In this document: positions 39,300-48,283 of the stretch, piece after piece
Numbering within the stretch: position 1 is the first letter of the stretch
Layout: each line of letters starts with the position of its first letter
From: Bombilactobacillus bombi
GTDB lineage: Bacteria > Bacillota > Bacilli > Lactobacillales > Lactobacillaceae
Length of the DNA: 64,000 nt
Assembly (NCBI RefSeq): GCF_003522965.1
Contig: NZ_CP031513.1
Span: 1,612,001-1,676,000, forward strand
Direction of reading: 5' to 3'
Program-made: the position numbers and the translations under genes
Notes under the pieces: model-generated
What the model was told of the DNA's origin: nothing
Database searches by the model: none
What the model saw: the letters and a program-made list of their open reading frames with translations, nothing else

Positions 39300-40040
39300 A
39301 TTGCAAGTTTAATCCGAGCAAGTTCTAAAAATTTCAATGACAGTGTGATAATGGTGCAATTTTAAAGGTCGCTTATTAATCATCTCCATATCTCCCCATA
39401 GCTTAAAGTTATTTTTCTTGGAAAAAACCAGTGTAGCTTTCGATTAAAATACTCATTGCTGCCCCGTTACCAAGGTGAATAGGGACGACAGAAATAAGTG
39501 GTTAGCCCATAACGCTGTTCTAATTCTTGATACTGGACAAACTCTTTGTCATGATCAACAGTAATGCTTTGAACCACGCTACCAAAGCGCTCAAAGGTTT
39601 GATTTAAGAACTGAGCTGTCCGATCTGGAGTTTTCATCACACAAAATAAGTGACTGTGTCGTTTCACAGAGGTAACCAAACAAGCTTTGCTTTGCCCTTG
39701 ACTAGATAAAACAGTATCCACTTCCCAATGACCAAACTCTTGGCGTTGATTAATTGCTTTAGGACGTTGTTCAATACTTATCTCCACTTTGCTCTGGAGT
39801 CTCTTGGCTGCGTTTACGACGGCGATTACGATCTGGTAAATTTAACAATCAAAGTCCAATTGACCTTGATGCAACCAAGCATAAATTGAAGCTGTTGCTA
39901 CCTTAAATTTAGCAGCAATTGCATGAGTAGGACAGGTTAAGCGCAAATGGTTTTCAATCAATTGCTTAAGAGACGCATTTAGAATAGTTTTGCGCCCACA
40001 ATGCTTTCTTTTCTGTTTGGCATCCTGTTGTTTGGATTAA
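39300..40040 (-). pseudogene. Decayed IS30-family transposase, copy 2
   Basis: The minus strand keeps a 106-residue piece with FGHWEVDTVLSSQGQ and SITVDHDKEFVQYQEL, the first two catalytic acidic regions of IS30 DDE transposases. Frames on both sides are broken, and a helix-turn-helix remnant lies near 39930-40020. Same orientation as copy 1, about 5 kb away, with the PTS operon between them. Confidence 0.8.
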
Positions 40041-40103
40041 TTTGAGAATCTGCGTAACTAATATAATTAAATTACTAGATAAATATAGAGCAATTTAAAA
40101 AAA

Positions 40104-41030
40104 TCACGTATAAATATCATATTCTTTATTTTTTTCTTTGAAGTTTTCAGCATATTTACACATATCTATAAAAATTTGAAAATTTTTTGCATCAAAGCGT
40201 TTATATTTCTTCAATATTGAAATATATATAGAAAATCTGATATCAGGTTTCATTAATTTGTAACAATATTCATTTTTGTTTACATGAGAATAGGCCAGTG
40301 TAGGTAATATGGCTAAAGTTTTTTGGTTTTTACAAGTAGAAATTAATAAATTCAGATCAGATGATTGAAATGTAAATACAGGTGTGGATTTTATAGATTT
40401 AAATTTTTTAATAATTAATTTATTAATGTCGTAAGAATTATTTAAAGATGCTAGAGGATATATAAATAAATCTTTAGCAGTTATAAATTTATTTTTAGCT
40501 AAAGGGTGATTACGATCCATTATTACAACAAGATCACTATCGAATATTTTTTTAGAAAATAAATCATTGCAAGTGTTTGGATTTTCTGTGCTAATTGCAA
40601 TATCTATCTCACCATTATTGAGCATGTATAATGCTTTTTGACTATTGCTTTCAATAATAGAAATCTTCAAATTTTGATATTCTAATTGTAATTTTTGGAA
40701 AAACTTTTCATAAACTAATTGTAAAGCTAAAATAGGTATACCAATAGTTATTTGCTTGTTAGTTGCATAAACATTTTGCAAAGTTTTTTTGGTTTCTTCA
40801 TAAATATTAATAATAGACTGGGATTTTTGAAAAATATATTTTCCTGCTGGCGTTAAACCCACAAGATGTCCCTTATTACGTTTAAAAAAGGGGACATTGA
40901 TTAAATTTTCATAATGATTAATTAACTGGCTTAATGCCGATTGACTAATATATAATTTTTTTGCAGCAACGGTTAAGTTATAGTTGGATTTAACAATTTC
41001 TACATAATATCTTAAATGTTCTATATTCAT
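40104..41030 (-). CDS. LysR-family transcriptional regulator
   Basis: 308 residues. Residues 1-60 form the LysR helix-turn-helix (NLTVAAKKLYISQSALSQLI), followed by a substrate-binding domain (ITIGIPILALQLVYEKFF). It is divergent from the CoA-transferase gene at 41322, so it probably controls that operon through the 290-base gap between them, which otherwise holds only A/T-rich promoter-like sequence. A TTGACA is at 41136-41141, without a clear -10 partner. Confidence 0.88.
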   Translation of the reverse strand: MNIEHLRYYVEIVKSNYNLTVAAKKLYISQSALSQLINHYENLINVPFFKRNKGHLVGLTPAGKYIFQKSQSIINIYEETKKTLQNVYATNKQITIGIPILALQLVYEKFFQKLQLEYQNLKISIIESNSQKALYMLNNGEIDIAISTENPNTCNDLFSKKIFDSDLVVIMDRNHPLAKNKFITAKDLFIYPLASLNNSYDINKLIIKKFKSIKSTPVFTFQSSDLNLLISTCKNQKTLAILPTLAYSHVNKNEYCYKLMKPDIRFSIYISILKKYKRFDAKNFQIFIDMCKYAENFKEKNKEYDIYT

Positions 41031-41321
41031 GAGTCAGCCTCCCAACTTGAAATAGATTTTATTTTCTGTTAATAATAATTTTATTTCAGATATTGTTAAT
41101 AATTTCATAATCTTAATATGAACTTTAAAATTATTTTTGACAAGAGGATTTAATTAACAATTAAAGTTTAAATGTTATTGCTTCAATATTTTTGATAACG
41201 CTATTATTTTTTCTTATGCCAATATCAGTTTTATTAAGTGGTATTATTCACAATCGATGATATGCTCAATATGTAACAAGCAAAGCGATAATTGAATTAT
41301 TGAACGTTAGGAGGATTTACA

Positions 41322-42533
41322 ATGTATTATGATTTATTGAATGGCTTGAAAGTTGTGGATTTATCAACTTATATTGCTGCTCCAGTAGCTGCAGAAATGT
41401 TAGCAGATTTAGGAGCTGATGTTATAAAGATTGAAACACCCAAGGGTGACGTTATTAGATATCTAAATGCCACTTGTAAGATCGATGATGGACCTGAAGA
41501 AAGTAGTGCTTTTCAATGCTATAACGGAGGAAAAAAGAAAATAGTACTTAATTTAAAAACTTCTGAAGGTTTGGAGGTTATGCATAAATTATTAAGTCAA
41601 GCGGACGTGTTTATTACTAATAATCGTACTAAATCTCTAAAAAAGATGGGCCTTGATTATAATTCTATAAAAAGCAAATATCCGGAATTAGTTTATGGTC
41701 AAATTTTAGGTTATGGGGATAAAGGACCATTAAAGGATGCACCTGGTTTTGATTCTGTAGCATTTTGGACACGATCTGGTTTTTTGCAAGATGCTGGTAC
41801 AGAAGGAGATTATCCAATTAATGCTCCTTATGGTTTTGGAGATATATCTACGGGTACAGCATTATTTGGTGCTGTTTGTGCAGCACTTGTCAAGCAACAA
41901 CGCCAAGGTGAAGGATCACGTGTAGCAGTTTCCTTATATGGAACAAGTATTTGGTATAACGGTATTTTAATAGGATCAGCACAAAAAGCTCCTGGATTCC
42001 ATGCTACCTATCCAATGAAGCGTGAAGATAACTCTCCATTGTTTACCTCTTATCAATCACAAGACCATAAATGGATTATGTTAACTATTTTGGATTATGA
42101 TAAATATTTTAAATCTTTATGCAATGCTTTGAATTTATCAGAGATTCCTGATGATCCGAGATTTAATACGTATAACAATCTGAATAAGAATCGTAAAGAA
42201 ATGATTCGAATTTTAGAAGAGGCTTTTGGTAAATTTACAGCTGATGAAATTAGTCAAAAACTTACAGAATTAGATATAACGCATGATATTATGCCACATT
42301 TTAAAGATGTCAATACTGATCCACAGGCTTTAGAAAATGGCTATATTGAAGATTTTACTTTTAAGACAGGTAAAACTGTTAAAGTAGCACGTCAACCAAT
42401 TCATGTAACTGGACAACATCCACATAAATGGCAAGATGCACCAAAGATTGGTTGTGATACGGAAACAGTTTTGAAGTCGATTGGTTATGATGATGCTATG
42501 ATTATGAAATTAAGAGAAAATAAAACAATTTAA
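41322..42533 (+). CDS. Class III CoA-transferase (CaiB/BaiF/Frc family)
   Basis: 403 residues. The N-terminal LLNGLKVVDLSTYIAAPVAAEMLADLGADVIKIE is the family signature region. YGQILGYGDKGPLKDAPGFD carries the Asp that forms the acyl intermediate. These enzymes move CoA between carboxylic acids. Oxalate use is not supported because no oxalyl-CoA decarboxylase is near. First gene of a three-gene set with MaoC-like and FabK-like enzymes, with AGGAGG before ATG. Confidence 0.9.
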   Translation: MYYDLLNGLKVVDLSTYIAAPVAAEMLADLGADVIKIETPKGDVIRYLNATCKIDDGPEESSAFQCYNGGKKKIVLNLKTSEGLEVMHKLLSQADVFITNNRTKSLKKMGLDYNSIKSKYPELVYGQILGYGDKGPLKDAPGFDSVAFWTRSGFLQDAGTEGDYPINAPYGFGDISTGTALFGAVCAALVKQQRQGEGSRVAVSLYGTSIWYNGILIGSAQKAPGFHATYPMKREDNSPLFTSYQSQDHKWIMLTILDYDKYFKSLCNALNLSEIPDDPRFNTYNNLNKNRKEMIRILEEAFGKFTADEISQKLTELDITHDIMPHFKDVNTDPQALENGYIEDFTFKTGKTVKVARQPIHVTGQHPHKWQDAPKIGCDTETVLKSIGYDDAMIMKLRENKTI

Positions 42534-42565
42534 AGAAAGTTATTAATTATTAGGAGGATATAATT

Positions 42566-42982
42566 ATGACAGAAGAAAAAGGTTTATTTTTAGGCAAAAA
42601 ATCAAAGGATTACAGTGTAAAAATTGATAGTGAAAAAATTCATCAATTTGCTGATTTATCAGGTGATCATAATCCATTACATTTAGATGAAGAATTTGCT
42701 AAAACTTCTCGTTTTGGCCAAAGAGTTGCTCATGGAATGCTATCAGCAATTTATATTAATAAGCCATTAGTTGATATGGGTGATGGTAGTGGTGTTATTC
42801 TAGATCAAAATTTGCGCTTTGTTAAACCTGTTTATTATGATGATGTCATTACAGTAAAATGTGAAGTTAAAGATGTTATAGACAAGAAAAAATTCACTAT
42901 GGTTAAAATTGCAACTAATGTTTATAACCAAAATGATGAGTTAGTAATCGAGGGTGAAGCGACAGTTATTCCTGAAGCTTAA
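42566..42982 (+). CDS. MaoC-like (R)-specific enoyl-CoA hydratase
   Basis: 138 residues of single hot-dog fold. The hydratase-2 motif FADLSGDHNPLHLDEEFA (residues about 27-44), with catalytic Asp and His, is complete, followed by GQRVAHGML. It adds or removes water on 2-enoyl-CoA thioesters. The gap behind it (42983-43204) contains a 41-codon frame at 43021 that I do not recognise. Confidence 0.88.
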   Translation: MTEEKGLFLGKKSKDYSVKIDSEKIHQFADLSGDHNPLHLDEEFAKTSRFGQRVAHGMLSAIYINKPLVDMGDGSGVILDQNLRFVKPVYYDDVITVKCEVKDVIDKKKFTMVKIATNVYNQNDELVIEGEATVIPEA

Positions 42983-43204
42983 GCAGATATGTAATTATAT
43001 CTATAGGAGTGAATTTAGGATGCAGTTCAACTTTAATTTATTCATCAAAACATTTATAGATTTTTTCACATATAGTATCGAAGATAATAATTGTAATTGG
43101 GAATGTTTTTTATTTAATAACTATATAGATCATAATTGTCGATAAGTAATAAATGTAGTTTTTTTATTATAGTGAATATTTAATTAGAGAGGAAACGATA
43201 TATA

Positions 43205-44143
43205 ATTAATCGAGTTAATCAACTTTTAGGTACTAAATATCCTATTATTCAAGGAGACATGGCTCAATTAGCTACCGCCCAACTAGCAGCAGCTGTTTCA
43301 AATGCTGGAGGTTTGGGAATTATTGCTGCAGGTGGTAAAACTCCTGACGAAGTGCGGGAACAAATTCACGAAGCTCGTCAATTAACTGATAACAATTTTG
43401 GCGTCAATCTTATGTTAATGGATCCTAATTCTCCTAAGATTGCTCAAGTAATTGTTGAAGAACAAGTTCCTATTATTACGACGGGTGCAGGAACACCTAA
43501 AAAATTAATGCCAGTTATGAAGGCTAATGGTATCAAAGTTATTCCAGTCATTCCCAATGTTGAATTAGCAGTTAAAATGGAACAATTGGGTGTTGACGCG
43601 GTAGTTGCCGAAGGAATGGAAGCAGGTGGTCATATTGGGCAATTAACTTCTCAAGTATTATGGCCTCAAGTAAGTGATGCAGTTTCTATTCCAGTAATTG
43701 CTGCAGGTGGGATTGCAGATGGACGTGGAATTGTTGATGCCTTTGTCGATGGCGCAGAAGGAGTGCAATTGGGAACATTATTCTCAATAGCCAAAGAAAG
43801 TCCTGTCGGACCTAAATGGCGCCAAGCAATTATTGAAGCAACAGATACTTCCACAATTATTACTGGCTTGTCTTTAGGCGCTCCAGTAAGATCCTTAAAA
43901 AATAAAATGACTTTGAAATTTAGTGAATTAGAAAGAAACGCCCAGAACCGTGAAGAGTTAGAAACTATTGCAGTTGGTGGCTTAAAGAAAGCAGTTTTTG
44001 ATGATGATGTAGAAACTGGTTCTTTAATGGCCGGCCAAATTTCAGGGATGATTAAGGAAGCTAAAACTTGCAGAGAAATTATTGAAGATTTATTTAATGA
44101 TGCCAATGCAGTCGCAAATAAAGTTCAATCGCCTTTATTTTAA
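43205..44143 (+). CDS. FMN-dependent nitronate monooxygenase/FabK-like enoyl reductase, non-ATG start
   Basis: About 312 residues of the 2-nitropropane dioxygenase/FabK TIM-barrel family. The FMN/phosphate segments are NAGGLGIIAAGG, AEGMEAGGHIGQ and VIAAGGIADGRG. The first ATG (43259) would delete the conserved N-terminal NRVNQLLGTKYPIIQGDM. The frame upstream offers only ATT 43205 or ATA 43202, with GAGAGG at 43187-43192. With the two preceding genes it could reduce an enoyl-CoA, but the reaction is inferred. Confidence 0.78.
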   Translation: MNRVNQLLGTKYPIIQGDMAQLATAQLAAAVSNAGGLGIIAAGGKTPDEVREQIHEARQLTDNNFGVNLMLMDPNSPKIAQVIVEEQVPIITTGAGTPKKLMPVMKANGIKVIPVIPNVELAVKMEQLGVDAVVAEGMEAGGHIGQLTSQVLWPQVSDAVSIPVIAAGGIADGRGIVDAFVDGAEGVQLGTLFSIAKESPVGPKWRQAIIEATDTSTIITGLSLGAPVRSLKNKMTLKFSELERNAQNREELETIAVGGLKKAVFDDDVETGSLMAGQISGMIKEAKTCREIIEDLFNDANAVANKVQSPLF

Positions 44144-44164
44144 ACAATATAATTAACACTCAAC

Positions 44165-44202
44165 AAGGCTGAGACAGATATTTGTCTCAGCTTTGGTTTT
44201 TA
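44165..44202 (+). terminator. Terminator of the CoA-transferase operon
   Basis: CTGAGACA and TGTCTCAG pair around GATATT, extended by G/A-T pairs, and followed by TTTT. Confidence 0.8.
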
Positions 44203-44231
44203 TAGTAATCATCTTTAAAGGAATGGAAATT

Positions 44232-44957
44232 ATGTTAAATACAGAAGCTGATTTTTTTAATAAATTGCTTGCTTTAACAAATAATTATTACACAGAATTT
44301 AAACCAATAGTTATTGGAATTTCTGGTAATATTGCTGTGGGCAAATCCACTTTTGCTAATAAATTATACCAATATTTAAATAAGCACTTATCTAATTTAA
44401 AAATACAATTAGTTTGTACTGATTGTTTTTTATATGCAAATACTTATTTAAAGCAAAAGCATCTTTTTGATCGTAAAGGCTTTCCTGAAAGTTATGATAA
44501 AAGCTTAATAGATAGATTTATTAGTAGTATAAATAATGATAACAAAATCGACTTGCCTGTATATGATCATCAAATTAACGATATTAATTTCAAATATTGC
44601 AAAAATATTTCTCAACCCGATATTCTAATTATTGAAGGTATTATTTCTTTGCAATTACCCTTACGTAATATTATTAATTATAGTATTTTTTTGGATGCAG
44701 TTAATCCGACTGTTTTCGAATGGTATTTACAGCGATGCAATAAAATATACGGTAATAAATTCCAACAATTTAAATCAGAAATTGATAATGCTTGGTCACA
44801 AATAAACATTCCTAATTATCAGCAAAATATAATTCCTACTAAAAAGTATGCTGATACTGTTTTGTACTTAAATAAAAATCATCAAATAATTAAAATTCAA
44901 CATCGATGTAAACAAAACATGATAACGTATTGTAATAAGTTATCAATTGACGACTAA
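44232..44957 (+). CDS. Pantothenate-kinase-like (type I, CoaA family) P-loop kinase
   Basis: 241 residues from ATG 44232 (AAAGGA upstream). Walker A is GISGNIAVGKST, followed by TDCFLYANTYL, RKGFPESYD and YDHQI, the CoaA pattern. It is about 60-70 residues shorter than typical CoaA. Phosphorylation of pantothenate for CoA synthesis is the likely role. The next gene, an ECF S-component nine bases on, would then be the vitamin importer. A related kinase for another vitamin precursor is possible. Confidence 0.78.
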   Translation: MLNTEADFFNKLLALTNNYYTEFKPIVIGISGNIAVGKSTFANKLYQYLNKHLSNLKIQLVCTDCFLYANTYLKQKHLFDRKGFPESYDKSLIDRFISSINNDNKIDLPVYDHQINDINFKYCKNISQPDILIIEGIISLQLPLRNIINYSIFLDAVNPTVFEWYLQRCNKIYGNKFQQFKSEIDNAWSQINIPNYQQNIIPTKKYADTVLYLNKNHQIIKIQHRCKQNMITYCNKLSIDD

Positions 44958-44966
44958 GGTAAAAAA

Positions 44967-45560
44967 ATGAGAAAACATAAAGCATATAAACTAGCAATTC
45001 GGGCTATTTTAATAGCGATTATTTTAGTTCAATCAATGACTCCCTTTCTGGGTTTTATTCCTTTAGGATTAGTCAATGTAACGATTATTCATTTAACCGT
45101 AATTGTAGCGGCAATTGTTTTAGGACCTGGAGATGGCGCATTAGTGGGCTTAATTTGGGGATTAGGGACGATGATTCGCGCTTATAGCGCGCCAACGAGT
45201 CCTTTGGATACAATGGTCTTCACTAATCCAATCATTGCAGTATTACCACGGATTTTGGTGGGCTATTTAGCGGGGATTATTTATCGCAGCACTAAAAACA
45301 AAATCAAATCGCAAACAGTACGCATGGCTTTAGCGGCAGCGATTGGTTCTTTAACCAATACAATCACCGTTTTAGGCTTGATGCGCTTAATGTTTGCTGG
45401 CGCCATGGCGAGCGCTTATAAAGTGACTTCAGGAGCTTTAAATGGAGTCATTATGACCGTAGTGGCTACTAATGGCATTCCAGAATTAATTGCAGCTATA
45501 ATTATTGTGCCCATGATTTATTTGGCAGTGTTACGTGCAAATAAGTTTTTAGATAATTAA
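44967..45560 (+). CDS. ECF transporter S-component, probably for pantothenate
   Basis: 197 residues with about six membrane segments and the ECF substrate-binding fold (ALVGLIWGLGTMIRA; PRILVGYLAGIIY). It needs the shared energising module EcfAAT, not in this window. Pantothenate (PanT-like) is inferred from coupling to the CoaA-like kinase. GGTAAAA before the start is a weak ribosome site. Confidence 0.78.
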   Translation: MRKHKAYKLAIRAILIAIILVQSMTPFLGFIPLGLVNVTIIHLTVIVAAIVLGPGDGALVGLIWGLGTMIRAYSAPTSPLDTMVFTNPIIAVLPRILVGYLAGIIYRSTKNKIKSQTVRMALAAAIGSLTNTITVLGLMRLMFAGAMASAYKVTSGALNGVIMTVVATNGIPELIAAIIIVPMIYLAVLRANKFLDN

Positions 45561-45644
45561 ATATTTTTTAGAAAATTATAAAAAAACGTTAAGATTAACT
45601 AATTATGAATGCAATAGAAAAGTTAAACTTTTTTAAATTTATTT

Positions 45645-46460
45645 AGATGCTAAGACTTGATTCCAGTATTTGATTGGAGTTAAGTCTTTTAGTTTATTGG
45701 CGTTTCGAACTTGATTACATGTTCTCTTAATACTTGCTACTGCTGAGCTAAAGAATCTATTGAATTTGCTTCAGTTTCATTACTTTATTAAATTAAAGAT
45801 GGTTTACCTCAGTATATTGTCATGATATTTACCCTTCACAATATACTTTTAGTAACATTAACTTGTATAAGCTAGGTAAATGTAATTGTGATATTGAAAT
45901 CTTCCATCTGAATGCAGAATTGAATTTATATTAACAGACGATTTTTGTATTAATTTATTAAATATAATATAAACAATTTCTATTTTATAGAATGGTTTGT
46001 AGAATAAGCCAATGTTTTACTATGAAGCTTCATCAATGACTATAGAAATATGAACTTTTACCAAAGTAAATCTATATTTATTAATATAGGCGTATAAAAC
46101 GTGATAAAGTCGAGTCTTATCAATTGCTGTTCTAAAATATTTTTTTAATCGGTCCATATGTTCTGTCATACAAACTAGCATATGGTCTGTTTACTTTAAA
46201 GGTGAGTTTTAGCCCCAATTGATTCATAAATTTACATACAGTTTGTAGTGAATAATTATATAAACTTAATCGAGTAATGATTCATGTATTCTTCGTTAAT
46301 CATATGTTTCATCGTTATCTTGATAAAAAATTTTCTTAATCGTTGCTTTAACATCAGAATATTTATTTGATCGTTTTAAGCAATTTTGAAGTTGAATTCC
46401 TATATTATTATCCAATTCTAATTTAATTTCAAAGTGTCTATTAATGATACTGCTTTATTT
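45645..46460 (-). pseudogene. Decayed IS3-family (IS150-like) transposase
   Basis: Minus-strand translation gives broken but recognisable OrfB pieces: YQDNDETYG, then a MNQLGLKL segment, then NRPYASLYDRTYGP, then LHSDGRFQY, and a C-terminal LKDLTPIKYWNQ. Stops and frame changes interrupt every section. It fills nearly the whole gap before the ROK gene; no other gene is seen there. Confidence 0.72.
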
Positions 46461-46541
46461 ATATAATTGTTTTTGCATACTATCTTACATGCGTTATTAT
46501 AGGAATATTAGATTTAAAAGTTGTTATGGATGGTGAAAATT

Positions 46542-47456
46542 GTGACAAAGAACTATTTAAGTATTGATATTGGCGGTACCAATATTAAATATGGCATTTT
46601 AAATATCCGCGGAGAAATGTTGCAACATGATCACATTAAAACTCCAAAAAGTGATTTGCCTGCTTTTATGACTATGATAAATAAATTGATAGCTACTGTT
46701 GCAGATAATCTTGCTGGAATTGCGATTAGTGCCCCTGGAAAAGTAGACCCACAAAGTGGTTGTATCTATGGCGGTGGCGCGTTGCCTTTTTTGGATGGGG
46801 TTAATTTTAAAGAGCAATTGCAGACTAAATATAATTGTCCAGTAGCAGTGGAAAACGATGGAAAAGCCGCTGCTTTGGCAGAATTATGGTTAGGTACTTT
46901 GCACAATATTAATACTGGTGCTGTTTTAGTTCTTGGAACTGGAATCGGCGGGGGAATTATTGTAGATGGTCAATTGTTGCGGGGAGCACATTGGCAAGCT
47001 GGTGAAGTGAGTTACATGATTTTATCGCCTTATGCAAATAAAGTCTCACAAATTGCGGGATATCATGGCTCTGCAGTGGCAATGATTGAACGCTGTGCAC
47101 ACAAATTGCAGTTATCTAATCAACAAGATGGTCTGACAGTATTTGAAGCAGTAAAGGCTCATGATGAACGCATAATGCCAATTTTTAATGAGTACTGTGA
47201 TGCAATCGCAACGATTATTTTAAATTTACAAACCGTAATTGATGTTCAACGGATTGCTATTGGTGGTGGAATTAGTGCGCAGCCGTTATTAATCCAAGGA
47301 ATTCAAAACGCTTATTTAAGCATTAATGAACGCATTCCTTTGATTGCAGAACAACTAGAACCTGTTGAAATTATGGCCACTCATTTTCATAATAATTCTA
47401 ACTTATATGGTGCTTTGTATAATTTGATTTTGCAAAATAAAGTTCTAAAAAAATGA
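46542..47456 (+). CDS. ROK-family sugar kinase
   Basis: 304 residues from GTG 46542 (GGTGA six bases ahead; ATG 46530 is the alternative). The phosphate-binding DIGGTNIKYG, ENDGKAAALAE and GTGIGGGIIVDGQLLRGA motifs are present. The CxCGxxGC zinc motif of many ROK kinases is absent from the YANKVSQIAG region. The substrate could be glucose, fructose or N-acetylmannosamine. It stands alone, just after IS3 debris. Confidence 0.83.
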   Translation: MTKNYLSIDIGGTNIKYGILNIRGEMLQHDHIKTPKSDLPAFMTMINKLIATVADNLAGIAISAPGKVDPQSGCIYGGGALPFLDGVNFKEQLQTKYNCPVAVENDGKAAALAELWLGTLHNINTGAVLVLGTGIGGGIIVDGQLLRGAHWQAGEVSYMILSPYANKVSQIAGYHGSAVAMIERCAHKLQLSNQQDGLTVFEAVKAHDERIMPIFNEYCDAIATIILNLQTVIDVQRIAIGGGISAQPLLIQGIQNAYLSINERIPLIAEQLEPVEIMATHFHNNSNLYGALYNLILQNKVLKK

Positions 47457-47557
47457 ATTTTGCTTGGAACAGGGAATTATAGAATATTTAAGAAAAGATT
47501 TTGTTTAAATAAAGTAATATAATAGTCACAACTTACACAATTAATAGAGGGAAATAT

Positions 47558-48127
47558 ATGAAAAAAATTGCAGTTTATTGTGGTGCAGCATCAGGAAATG
47601 ATACAAGATTTCAGCAAGCGACTATCGAATTAGCTCATTATTTAGTCGAACATAATTTGGCATTAGTATATGGTGGCGGTGGTGTTGGACTTATGGGTTT
47701 ATTAGCAAAAACAGTTTTGCAAGCAGATGGTCAAGTTTATGGTATTATGACCAAAGAGCTAGTCGAACGTGGCGCGGCGTTATCAGAATTAACTAATTTA
47801 CAGGTAGTAGCTGATATGTCAGAACGCAAACAGCAAATGATGGATTTATCAGATGGTTGCATCGCTTTGCCAGGTGGTCCAGGAACTTTAGAAGAGATTT
47901 CCCAATCTTTTTCATGGACACGTTTAGGAGATTATACGAAACCCTGCGTTTTATATAATGTAGCTGGATACTATAATACTTTGCAACAAATGTTTGAACA
48001 GATGGTTGCTAAAGGATTTTTAACAACTGCTGACTTTGAAAAATTATTATTTTCTGATTCTTTAGACGAAATTTTTGCTTTTATGGAGACTTATATACCG
48101 CCCCAAATAAGGACTTATCCAAAATAA
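47558..48127 (+). CDS. LOG-family protein (TIGR00730 type)
   Basis: 189 residues. LVYGGGGVGLMG and the PGGPGTLEEISQ signature (residues about 106-118) define the LOG family of nucleoside 5'-monophosphate phosphoribohydrolases, which release a free base from nucleotides such as AMP. The ribosome site AGAGGG is good. Single-gene unit. Confidence 0.9.
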   Translation: MKKIAVYCGAASGNDTRFQQATIELAHYLVEHNLALVYGGGGVGLMGLLAKTVLQADGQVYGIMTKELVERGAALSELTNLQVVADMSERKQQMMDLSDGCIALPGGPGTLEEISQSFSWTRLGDYTKPCVLYNVAGYYNTLQQMFEQMVAKGFLTTADFEKLLFSDSLDEIFAFMETYIPPQIRTYPK

Positions 48128-48224
48128 AAGTTAATTATTATATATAATTTATATTCTTATTATTTTTCACGTACTTAATTATGTAGGATCTTTAATTTAA
48201 ATTTGTTAAAAATTTAGAAATAGT

Positions 48225-48263
48225 AAAACACACCTATTGAATTTCTGTCAATAGGTGTGTTTT
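48225..48263. terminator. Bidirectional terminator between LOG and pepT genes
   Basis: AAAACACACCTATTGA pairs perfectly with TCAATAGGTGTGTTTT around ATTTCTG. Confidence 0.88.
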
Positions 48264-48283
48264 ACATAAGTATTTATTGTATT

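Noticed and set aside
41322-42533. Formyl-CoA transferase of oxalate degradation
   Set aside because: Family resemblance only; no oxalyl-CoA decarboxylase or oxalate carrier is near, and the neighbours (MaoC, FabK-like) suggest another pathway.
43021-43146. 41-codon open frame between the MaoC and FabK-like genes
   Set aside because: No clear family, many aromatic and Asn residues from A/T-rich DNA, and no tight coupling; probably leader or debris sequence.
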